A DNA stretch of 64,000 nt from Plut-88900 sp965116945 (GTDB taxonomy: Bacteria > Chloroflexota > Dehalococcoidia > Plut-88900): assembly GCA_965116945.1 (NCBI GenBank), contig OZ220734.1, positions 1,736,001 to 1,800,000 of the forward strand. Reading direction: 5' to 3'. The notes beneath the pieces were generated by a model, which was not told the origin of the DNA, made no database searches, and saw only the letters and a program-made list of their open reading frames with translations. Each line of letters begins with the position of its first letter. Within the stretch, counting starts at the first letter, position 1. The position numbers were made by a program, and so were the translations under genes. Shown piece after piece: positions 1-6,917 of this stretch.

Positions 1-209
1 CAGCGGACGACCCCGACGCCAAGCGCAGCCAGATAGAGGCGAAACTGCTAGAAGATTCGTCTCCATGGAAGACCGCGGAGGCCTTTGGGCTGGAAGAGAT
101 GATAGACCCGGTGGAGACCCGATACTACATCTACCGGTTTGTGAAAGCCTCTCAGGGGGCAATCCAGAGTGGTCTAGGTCCGAAGGGAAGGGTCGGGACC
201 CGGGTGTAG
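1..209 (+). CDS. Acyl-CoA carboxylase carboxyltransferase (beta) subunit, C-terminal end
   Basis: Only the last 68 codons are in the window; the reading frame is open from base 3 and stops with TAG at 207-209. The translated tail contains FGLEEMIDPVETRYYIYRF and ends in a short basic stretch. This is the familiar C-terminus of biotin-dependent carboxyltransferase beta subunits (propionyl-CoA, acetyl-CoA or methylcrotonyl-CoA carboxylase type), in which a FxIDDIIDPxxTR segment closes the second crotonase-like domain. The acyl-CoA substrate cannot be read from this fragment. It converges on the gene at 324-1625 and shares the terminator at 262-294 with it. Confidence 0.75.
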   Translation, partial: ADDPDAKRSQIEAKLLEDSSPWKTAEAFGLEEMIDPVETRYYIYRFVKASQGAIQSGLGPKGRVGTRV

Positions 210-261
210 GCCTTCAAATGGAGGGATAATTCTCTCTGTGTATCCTGGCTGCTTCAATAAA

Positions 262-294
262 TTAGGGGAATGCTGCTGAATAGCATTCCCCTAA
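262..294. terminator. Bidirectional intrinsic terminator
   Basis: A 13-bp perfect inverted repeat (arms 262-274 and 282-294, each containing AGGGGAATGCT or its complement) encloses a 7-nt loop. It lies between two convergent genes (carboxyltransferase ending at 209 and the aminomutase-like gene ending at 324). It is flanked by A-rich sequence on the left and a T/C-rich run on the right, so it can serve both strands. Confidence 0.8.
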
Positions 295-323
295 TGTTCT
301 CTTCAGGGAAGAGTGCGAAGTGG

Positions 324-1625
324 TCAGAGTGTTCGGAATGCTTGGTCTGCGGCGGCCAGGGTTTGATCTATATCTTGCTCGGTGTGAGCAGTGGATAGGA
401 ACCACTTGCCGTGCATGGTAGTTCTGACCCCCGCTTCGAGCAGGCTCTGACGGAACCTGCTGTAGCGTTCGTGGTCTACTTTTTCGAAGAAGGAGCGGTA
501 GTCCGGGAGGGTTGTCTCGGGGGTGAAGGCCATGGTGAAAATGGGAGATGGGCCCTGCACCAGGACATCTTCCTCGTGTTTGCGGGCCAGGTCTCGAAGA
601 CCGTCCATCAAGAGGTCGCCGACGTGGTGCATGTGGCGAATCAGCTCTGCATCGTTGGCCTTGAGGCTGTTAATGGTGGTTTCCGAGGCGGCCAGTGAGA
701 CAAGGTTGCCGCTGGCGGTGCCGGCGTGCATGACCTTGCCCTCCGCGACCGGCTGCATGACCTCTCGCTTGCCTGCTACCGCAGAGAATGGAAAACCTCC
801 GGCGGCCGCCTTTGCAAGGGTGGTGAGGTCCGGAGTGACTCCGAGGAGTTCCTGGGCACCACCTATAGAAAGCCTAAAGCCGGTGATGACCTCGTCAAAA
901 ATGAGGAGGATGCCGTTTTCATCGCAGAGCTTTCGGACGCCTTCCAGGTATCCGGGGTTTGGGAAGGCGCTATTGGTGTTAACGGGGACGGCCTCCATGA
1001 TGATGGCTGCTATCTCGTCCCGGTGCTTGCTGATTGCATTGGAGATGACGTCCAGGTTGTTCCAGGGGAGGACTATGAGCTCTTCGGCGGAGCTTGGGGA
1101 CTGGCCAAGCGAACCGGGAACGGGGAGAGGGGAGTCGTAAGGTCCGGCATCCTGCAAGTCGGGGGCAACGCTGTAAAGGACAGGGTCGGCCCAGCCGTGA
1201 TAATGGCCCTCGAACTTGATGATCAGGGAACGGCCCGTGTAGGCCCGAGCAATCCTGACTGCGGCAAGGACCGCCTCCGTGCCAGAACTGCCAAAGCGCA
1301 CCATCTCCGCCGAGGGTACCGATTCGGCAATAAGCTCCGCGACTCTGATTTCGAGGTCGTGTTGTCCGGCGAACATCTGGCCGCGGTCGAGAACACCGCG
1401 CACGGAGTCGAGAAGGAAGTCGGGAGAGTGGCCGAAAATGGCCGCGCCATTACCCATGAAATAGTCGACGAACTCATTGCCGTCAACGTCGAATAGACGG
1501 GAACCCTTGCCGTGGCTAAAGAAGAGAGGAACGGGAAGCTCTCCCCGGCGGTGGTGGCTGCTGACCCCTCCGGCCAGGGACAGGCTGGACTTCTTGTGGA
1601 GTTCCATAGACTTGTCAAATTTCAT
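324..1625 (-). CDS. Class III aminotransferase, glutamate-1-semialdehyde 2,1-aminomutase-like
   Basis: A PLP enzyme of fold type I. Counting from the upstream GTG at 1634, it shows GSSGTEA at 115-121 (phosphate-binding region), the PLP-pyridine aspartate in IFDEVITGFR (D247) and the Schiff-base lysine in TLAKAAAGGFP (K275). The pattern is closest to glutamate-1-semialdehyde aminomutases (HemL), but it need not be the haem-pathway enzyme: it is paired with a sugar-kinase-like gene, not with hem genes. A GTG codon at 1634 is in frame, but GGGGAG overlaps it and sits 8 nt before the ATG at 1625, so the ATG is the better start. It lies 19 nt after the ROK kinase gene and is probably cotranscribed with it. 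Confidence 0.85.
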   Translation of the reverse strand: MKFDKSMELHKKSSLSLAGGVSSHHRRGELPVPLFFSHGKGSRLFDVDGNEFVDYFMGNGAAIFGHSPDFLLDSVRGVLDRGQMFAGQHDLEIRVAELIAESVPSAEMVRFGSSGTEAVLAAVRIARAYTGRSLIIKFEGHYHGWADPVLYSVAPDLQDAGPYDSPLPVPGSLGQSPSSAEELIVLPWNNLDVISNAISKHRDEIAAIIMEAVPVNTNSAFPNPGYLEGVRKLCDENGILLIFDEVITGFRLSIGGAQELLGVTPDLTTLAKAAAGGFPFSAVAGKREVMQPVAEGKVMHAGTASGNLVSLAASETTINSLKANDAELIRHMHHVGDLLMDGLRDLARKHEEDVLVQGPSPIFTMAFTPETTLPDYRSFFEKVDHERYSRFRQSLLEAGVRTTMHGKWFLSTAHTEQDIDQTLAAADQAFRTL

Positions 1626-1644
1626 TTCCGACACTCCCCAAATG

Positions 1645-2634
1645 TTATTTCGCTTCGACTCGGGCCTTGGGCAACTCTCGAGCCAATACCAGGGCCCCGA
1701 TTAATGATACATCGTCGCCAAGATCGCTGACTGCCAAATGCAGTGCACTCTCGTGGAGCGGAAAGACGTGGTCCCGACAGATTTTGAATGCTGGCTCCAG
1801 GAGCCTGGCACCCATGAGAGTTAGCCCTCCACCTACTATTACTATCTCAGGGTTGAGCACGTCTACGATGGCAGCTAGGCCGATGCCTGTAAAATAGGCA
1901 GCTTCGTCCAGAATGCGGTTGGCCAGGAGGTCTCCGGATTGTGCGGCTTGGTAGATTGCTTGTGCGTCAATTTGAAAGGGAGAAAGGTCGTATAAGGAGG
2001 TAACATTGCCCTGCTCCATGAGATGCAAGGCCTGTCTATGCATCGCAGATCCCGACGCCAGGGCTTCCCAACATCCCTTCTGACCGCAACCGCATTCTGG
2101 GCCATCTACCATCAGTTTGATATGACCAACTTCTCCCGCCGCGCCTCGGGCGCCTCGAACAAGTTGACCGCCGGATATGATTCCAGCACCGATCCCGGTG
2201 CTGAGGGTCACGTATGCCAAGTGCTGGGTACCCATTCCTTTGCCAACCCTGTGTTCGGCTATGACGGCAGCGTTTGCGTCGTTTTCAAGGACCACGGGAA
2301 GGCCGAGCGATTCTTGTAGCATGTCCCGCAGAGGAACAGTCTCATATAAGGATAAGTTTGGGGGGTCTACCAAAGCACCGGCTTTCGTGTCCACAGGACC
2401 GGGAGAAGAGACTCCAACTGCTACTGCGGACTGGACGCCAACCTGGGACAGGAGCTCATGATACATGTCATTGATGGAATGAATCATGGACTCGGGGGGA
2501 AGGTCAGCTGGGGAGGGGCGTCGGGTCTTGGCGATTATGGATTCGGGTGAGCGGCTGACGGCGGCGCGTAGTGAAGTGCCTCCGATGTCGACGCCGAAGA
2601 TAAGGCCGTCTTGGTTATAGTCGCGAGAGGTCAT
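1645..2634 (-). CDS. ROK family sugar kinase (glucokinase-like)
   Basis: A 329-residue ROK protein. The N-terminal phosphate-binding DIGGT is at 16-20, the sugar-binding ENDAN is at 117-121, and the ROK zinc site is complete (H171 plus C181, C183 and C188 in ECGCGQKGCWE). ROK proteins phosphorylate hexoses such as glucose, N-acetylglucosamine or N-acetylmannosamine; the substrate is not determinable here. There is no N-terminal helix-turn-helix, so it is a kinase and not a ROK repressor. No clear Shine-Dalgarno precedes the ATG; the message may have a short leader from the -10 element at 2673-2678. First gene of a two-gene unit with the aminomutase-like gene. Confidence 0.9.
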   Translation of the reverse strand: MTSRDYNQDGLIFGVDIGGTSLRAAVSRSPESIIAKTRRPSPADLPPESMIHSINDMYHELLSQVGVQSAVAVGVSSPGPVDTKAGALVDPPNLSLYETVPLRDMLQESLGLPVVLENDANAAVIAEHRVGKGMGTQHLAYVTLSTGIGAGIISGGQLVRGARGAAGEVGHIKLMVDGPECGCGQKGCWEALASGSAMHRQALHLMEQGNVTSLYDLSPFQIDAQAIYQAAQSGDLLANRILDEAAYFTGIGLAAIVDVLNPEIVIVGGGLTLMGARLLEPAFKICRDHVFPLHESALHLAVSDLGDDVSLIGALVLARELPKARVEAK

Positions 2635-2672
2635 GAAAAGGGGGAGGGTTGGGAAGTGGGCAAGGATGGCGC

Positions 2673-2678
2673 ATTATA
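2673..2678 (-). promoter_or_regulatory. Candidate -10 box for the ROK kinase gene
   Basis: On the minus strand these bases read TATAAT, 38 nt upstream of the kinase ATG, in an otherwise GC-rich gap. A convincing -35 hexamer at 16-18 nt is not seen, so this is a partial match only. Confidence 0.35.
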
Positions 2679-2715
2679 TCATTGGGTGCTACAAGAATAA
2701 GAAAGGGAGCGGGAC

Positions 2716-3111
2716 ATGGAGTGTCCTACCGTACGCTTGGAAATCTACAAAGACCAGATTGATGACAAAGACCCAGACGCCAACTTTAAGCGAGACGTGG
2801 CCTTGTACAGCCGCATCGATCCCATGCCGACGCTACAGGGCATGAGCCGCAACTTAGGGCTACCGGTCGGCGTAATCGCCCGCTATGTTCTGGTCAAATG
2901 GGCTACCTCCGGGAGCGAGGGGGTTATGGAACTAGGGCCTCGGGTGTTGAAGCAGATGGCGGAAATTGTGGCGGAGGCCGAGGAGTCGGGAAAAGTCGGG
3001 GCGAAAACGGCAGCGTACGAAAAATTGTCGGGAATGGTGTCATGGCTGGAGACTATCTGGGATGGGAAGTGGGGGGAAGTCATGCAAGACAAGGAATCAA
3101 CCGGACCTTGA
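2716..3111 (+). CDS. Small conserved protein of unknown function (possibly DUF6027-like)
   Basis: A 131-residue soluble protein with a good Shine-Dalgarno (AAGGGAG, spacing 7) before the ATG. It has an acidic N-terminal third (DDKDPDANFKRDVALYSRIDPMPTLQGMSRNLGLP), a predicted helical middle (GVIARYVLVKWATSGSE) and a C-terminal helix with alternating charged residues. There is no signal peptide, membrane segment or metal motif. The DP-ANF and RIDPMPTL segments recall a small actinobacterial/chloroflexal family I associate with DUF6027, from memory only. It is followed 12 nt later by the Memo-like gene and may be coexpressed with it. Confidence 0.6.
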   Translation: MECPTVRLEIYKDQIDDKDPDANFKRDVALYSRIDPMPTLQGMSRNLGLPVGVIARYVLVKWATSGSEGVMELGPRVLKQMAEIVAEAEESGKVGAKTAAYEKLSGMVSWLETIWDGKWGEVMQDKESTGP

Positions 3112-3123
3112 CCGGCATGAGAG

Positions 3124-4431
3124 GTGAATGAGTGTGTGGTATTTTCAGACGCTATGGTTGATTTGAACATGAAACCCAAGCTAAGGGCATTGGATATCAA
3201 GCGGGTCGATCAGGGGGGTAGAGAGTATTTGCACCTGCGAGATCCGATGTCACTCTCCGGAGAGGAATTGCTTGCACCCGTGCAACTGATTCCGTTGCTG
3301 GCCCTAAGCGATGGAGAGCGAGACTTGGCTAGCATCAGAGCCGCGGCAATGCTCATGCATGGGCTGTCCATTACCCAGGCGCAGGTTGACGAGTTCTTCG
3401 GCAGGCTGGACGAGGCCCTCCTTCTGGAAGGTCCACGTTTTGAAGAGGCCCGAGCCCGAATGCTGGAGGAATACCGACGCCAGCCACATAGGACTCCGGC
3501 ACTAGCCAGTCTTAGCTATCCGGCGGACCCTCGGGAGTTGGAAAGGTTGCTAGATGGCTATATGGATGAGGTGGGAGAGTCTTTGCCACAATGCCAGGCT
3601 TCAGACTCTGGGTGCAATGGTGGGGACGGCGGAGTTGTGGGGGTCCTGAGCCCACACATCGACTACCAACGGGGTCATCGAAGCTATGCAAAGACCTGGC
3701 GATATGTTCAAGAAGCTGCTGCAGAGTGTGAGTTGGCAATTATTCTCGGGACGGACCATGCCGGGGGTGACTGTAAGTTCACACCAACGCTCCAGAATTA
3801 CGCCACTCCTTGGGGTCAGTTAGCAACGGACAAGGAGCTGGTAGAGTCGCTCACCAAGGGGCTGGGTGAGGATGTGGCATTTGATGAGGAGGAGCACCAT
3901 ATCAAGGAACACTCGATCGAACTTGCCCTGGTGTGGCTGCACTACTTGGTGAGGAAATCGCAACCAAAAAGAGAAGGGCCTCGGGTGCTACCGATACTGT
4001 GTGGGCACATGGGAAGCTATGTGTATGGCATTACAGAGTCTAAGCAGGACGCGAGGCTCAATCTTGTAGTAGCAGAGTTGAGGAAGGTTATGCAGGGTAG
4101 GAAGACCCTCGTCATAGCAGCCGGCGACCTGGCGCACGTCGGCCCCGCTTTCGGAGACCCGATGCCCTGGGGAAGCAACGAACGGGAATCGCTAAAGAAG
4201 GCTGACGAATCGTCGCTGGAAGCGATCTGCGATGGTGATTCAGAGAGGTTCCTGGCCGAAATAAAGGCGGAGAAGGATCAGAGGCGCATTTGCGGGCTGA
4301 CACCAATTTACCTTGCACTAAGAGCGCTGGGGAACGGGGTGTCTGGTAGGGTTACCGCGTATGACCAGTGTCCTGCAGACCCTACGGCCGGCTCTTTGGT
4401 CTCAATAGCCGGCGTAATATGGCAAAATTAA
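3124..4431 (+). CDS. Memo family protein (AmmeMemoRadiSam system protein B-like) with N-terminal extension
   Basis: A 435-residue protein. Residues from about 172 to the end form a Memo domain: SPHIDYQRG (177-185, H178 and D180), GTDHAGG (209-215), EEEHHIKEHSIE (255-266) and AAGDLAHVGPAFGD carry the conserved histidines and acidic residues of the extradiol-dioxygenase-like Memo fold. The first ~150 residues are an added mostly helical domain, seen in chloroflexal Memo homologues. Bacterial Memo proteins often sit with AMMECR1 and radical-SAM genes; neither partner is nearby, so the biochemical role is open. The start is uncertain: GTG at 3124, ATG at 3154 and ATG at 3169 are all in frame, and MKPKL at 3169 matches the usual N-terminus best. 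Confidence 0.8.
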   Translation: MNECVVFSDAMVDLNMKPKLRALDIKRVDQGGREYLHLRDPMSLSGEELLAPVQLIPLLALSDGERDLASIRAAAMLMHGLSITQAQVDEFFGRLDEALLLEGPRFEEARARMLEEYRRQPHRTPALASLSYPADPRELERLLDGYMDEVGESLPQCQASDSGCNGGDGGVVGVLSPHIDYQRGHRSYAKTWRYVQEAAAECELAIILGTDHAGGDCKFTPTLQNYATPWGQLATDKELVESLTKGLGEDVAFDEEEHHIKEHSIELALVWLHYLVRKSQPKREGPRVLPILCGHMGSYVYGITESKQDARLNLVVAELRKVMQGRKTLVIAAGDLAHVGPAFGDPMPWGSNERESLKKADESSLEAICDGDSERFLAEIKAEKDQRRICGLTPIYLALRALGNGVSGRVTAYDQCPADPTAGSLVSIAGVIWQN

Positions 4432-4458
4432 GGTGACGGATGCCGAACACATCACCTT
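4430..4458 (+). terminator. Weak stem-loop after the Memo-like gene
   Basis: AAGGTGA (4430-4436, including the end of the stop codon) can pair with TCACCTT (4452-4458) across a 15-nt loop. The stem is short and no U tract follows, so termination here would be partial at best. Confidence 0.25.
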
Positions 4459-4545
4459 TGGCAGACTCTTACGTTATTCACTTTGTAAGCTAATGAGACG
4501 CTGAATTGAGCAATCCAGGCTCAATGTGCCGATGAAAGGACGGAG

Positions 4546-5805
4546 ATGAAGAGAAGATTCCAGTTAAGGAAAGCAGGCTTGGTGCTGGTTGCAGTGATGC
4601 TGTTGGCCATTCTAGCAATTGCGGCGTGTGGCAGCGGAGATGATGGTGATAGTGCAGGTGAAGGGAACGAGACTGAGGCTATTAATCCAACGGCTACAAC
4701 TGAGGCTACGGCAACACCCTCAGGGCCCGTGCCGACTGCTACGCCCAAGGTATTTTCGGAGGTTGCGGGCGAGGTCGGGAGCATAGCCCCAGACCTTTCG
4801 GGAATATCCGGATGGATAAACACTGATGAGTTCACGTTGGGTAGTCTTCGGGGCGAGATTGTCTTGGTTGACTTTTGGACTTACACGTGTGTGAACTGCC
4901 TCAGGACGCTGCCCTATTTGAAAGACTGGCATGAAAAATACGACGACCTTGGATTGAACATTATTGGGGTACACACCCCGGAATTCGAATTCGAAAAGGA
5001 CTACGACAATGTGGTGGCGGCAGTGGAACAGCACGGCCTCGGGTGGCGGATGGCGCAGGACAACGACTTTAGGACCTGGCGGTCCTACAACAACAGGTAC
5101 TGGCCTGCCAAGTACCTCATAGACCAGGACGGAGTGATCCGCTACCGGCACTTTGGGGAAGGACGCTACGACGAGACCGAAGAGTGGATCCGCACACTCC
5201 TTGAGGAAATTGGGGCCGATGTATCTGCCATTGAGGTGAACGCAGATACGGGTCCCAAGCGCGATGAGAGCGCTTTTGACGAAGAGGGAAGGGTCCTCCA
5301 GACTCGGGAACTTTATGCGGGGACGGAGCGGAATCTAGGGGCCCAGATACCGTATTACGGCAACAACGAATACTATTTCACCCCGTTCAACACGTCTGCG
5401 GTGTACACGGACCCCGGGGAGCACACAAACCATTACCTGTACCTCGAAGGGCACTGGGTGAACGGCCCCGAGAGTATCGAACACGACAGGGCAACGGAGA
5501 ACTTTGAAGACTACATTGCCTTGAAGTTCTTCGGCACCTCGGTGAACGTGGTGATTAACTCAGCGGACGTTGACCCGTACGACGTGGTTATAACGCTGGA
5601 CGACCAGCCGGTGCCAATGGATGCGTGGGGAGACGACCTGCAGTTGAACGGTCAGGACATGACGGTTATCCAGGTTGACGAGCCGAGAATGTACCGCCTG
5701 ATCCGTTTGCCCAGCTATGGCAGCCATGAGCTAAAACTCAGCTCCAATTCGGAGGAATTCAATGTATACGCCTTCACCTTCGGCTCATACTCGACGGGGT
5801 TCTAG
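4546..5805 (+). CDS. Thioredoxin-domain lipoprotein (redoxin, DipZ C-terminal-like)
   Basis: A 419-residue exported protein. It has a basic N-terminus and a hydrophobic stretch ending in the lipobox AIAAC, with the lipidated cysteine at C28. A 40-residue Thr/Pro/Glu-rich linker follows. A redoxin domain (about 85-215) contains WTYTCVNCLRTLPYL with the active-site pair C115-x-x-C118, the cis-Pro region RYWPAKYLID, and the GVHTPEFEFEKDY segment typical of DipZ/TlpA-like thioredoxins. The C-terminal ~190 residues (YFTPFNTSAVYTD to AFTFGSYSTGF) match the beta-sandwich found after thioredoxin in DipZ proteins. It probably reduces or isomerises disulfides outside the cytoplasmic membrane. Shine-Dalgarno AGGACGGAG precedes the ATG. 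Upstream, a 7-bp hairpin (4505-4511/4519-4525) lies in the leader. Confidence 0.87.
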   Translation: MKRRFQLRKAGLVLVAVMLLAILAIAACGSGDDGDSAGEGNETEAINPTATTEATATPSGPVPTATPKVFSEVAGEVGSIAPDLSGISGWINTDEFTLGSLRGEIVLVDFWTYTCVNCLRTLPYLKDWHEKYDDLGLNIIGVHTPEFEFEKDYDNVVAAVEQHGLGWRMAQDNDFRTWRSYNNRYWPAKYLIDQDGVIRYRHFGEGRYDETEEWIRTLLEEIGADVSAIEVNADTGPKRDESAFDEEGRVLQTRELYAGTERNLGAQIPYYGNNEYYFTPFNTSAVYTDPGEHTNHYLYLEGHWVNGPESIEHDRATENFEDYIALKFFGTSVNVVINSADVDPYDVVITLDDQPVPMDAWGDDLQLNGQDMTVIQVDEPRMYRLIRLPSYGSHELKLSSNSEEFNVYAFTFGSYSTGF

Positions 5806-5830
5806 GCAGGGACTGAGGAGTCGAGCCATC

Positions 5831-6814
5831 ATGAAGGGAACACTGATAGCCCTCGTCTTGGCGACGGGTTTGCTGCTGCTGATGGCATGCGGCAGTGGAG
5901 ATACCCCCGCCACGGAGCGGCCTGTCACAGAACCGACCAAGACCCCGGCAGATGAGTCAGCTGCTGAGCCTTCAGACGCCCCCGACGATGAGCCCGCTGA
6001 GACCCCGGCCGCAATGAGCGTGGCCTCATTCCCTGACCTGGAGGGTCTGCTGGGGACTAAGGACCTAGGTGTGGGGACAAACCGTATTTCCTTCGTGCTG
6101 CAGACTTCCGAAGGGCTGGTATCCCTGCCCCAGATACAGGTCCGTAGCCTGTTCGAGGGAGAGGAAGTGGAGAAGGTCACGGGCAGGTTCCATCTGTGGC
6201 CCTTCGGGACTAGGGGCAACTACGTGTCCGAGATGACCTTTGACAAGCCCGGAGAGTGGCAGATAGAGGCGGTGATAGCCCGCGGCGAGGAGACCCTAGC
6301 TTCTGCGGTTATGGATGTCGAGGTTAAAGAGGACAGCTATACCCCTTCCATCGGGTCGACGCCGCCCCTGACGATAAACAAGACGGCTGCTGATGAGTCC
6401 GGATTAACGGAGATAACGACCTGGCCTCGGGCGGACATTGATCTTTACCAGAAGACGATACCGGAAGCGTTGGAGTTGGGGATGCCGCTGGTGGTTGTAA
6501 TGTCAAGCCCCGGTTTCTGCACCTCCCCCACATGCGGCCCCCAGGTGGATACGGTCACGGAATTGAAAGACCTGTACGTAGAACAGGCCAACTTCATCCA
6601 CGTGGAGATCTACGATAATCCGATTGAGATCCAATCCAGCCTGGACATGGGAGTTTACTCCCCGGTAGTGGTGGAATGGGGTCTGACGAAGTCGGAGGAC
6701 TACCTGAACGAAAGTTGGGTGTTTATAATTGACGCAGACGGCCTGATCACTGCCAAATACGAGGGATACGCTTCTCTGGATGAGCTAGAGTCGGGACTGG
6801 AGGAAGTCTTGTAG
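5831..6814 (+). CDS. Lipoprotein with thioredoxin-like C-terminal domain (CTSPTC motif)
   Basis: A 327-residue lipoprotein: hydrophobic signal with lipobox LLMAC (C20), then a Pro/Glu/Thr-rich linker to about residue 62. An immunoglobulin-like beta domain (about 66-168) follows, and then a thioredoxin-like domain whose cysteines lie in SSPGFCTSPTCGP (C230 and C235), a CxxxxC spacing instead of CxxC. The frame stays open upstream into the previous gene, but GAGGAG ends 10 nt before the ATG at 5831 and the signal peptide begins there. It lies 25 nt after the redoxin lipoprotein, so the two are likely one operon and may act on the same extracytoplasmic thiol or copper chemistry. That pairing is an inference. 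Confidence 0.8.
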   Translation: MKGTLIALVLATGLLLLMACGSGDTPATERPVTEPTKTPADESAAEPSDAPDDEPAETPAAMSVASFPDLEGLLGTKDLGVGTNRISFVLQTSEGLVSLPQIQVRSLFEGEEVEKVTGRFHLWPFGTRGNYVSEMTFDKPGEWQIEAVIARGEETLASAVMDVEVKEDSYTPSIGSTPPLTINKTAADESGLTEITTWPRADIDLYQKTIPEALELGMPLVVVMSSPGFCTSPTCGPQVDTVTELKDLYVEQANFIHVEIYDNPIEIQSSLDMGVYSPVVVEWGLTKSEDYLNESWVFIIDADGLITAKYEGYASLDELESGLEEVL

Positions 6815-6860
6815 AGGAGACGAGGCTTTCGTCATTTCCCTCACTTTGAGTCGCGAACAA

Positions 6861-6889
6861 TGGGGACTGCCGCCAAGCGGCGGTCCCCA
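6861..6889. terminator. Bidirectional intrinsic terminator
   Basis: A 12-bp stem (6861-6872 with 6878-6889, one G-U pair) closes a 5-nt loop and is followed by ATTTCATT. It lies between the convergent lipoprotein and aminopeptidase genes and can serve both. Confidence 0.75.
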
Positions 6890-6917
6890 ATTTCATTCGA
6901 TATATGAAAGCCGGTGG

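Noticed and set aside
324..1625. HemL of haem biosynthesis
   Set aside because: Motifs fit the family, but the partner is a ROK kinase and no hem gene is near; a broader class III aminotransferase call is safer.
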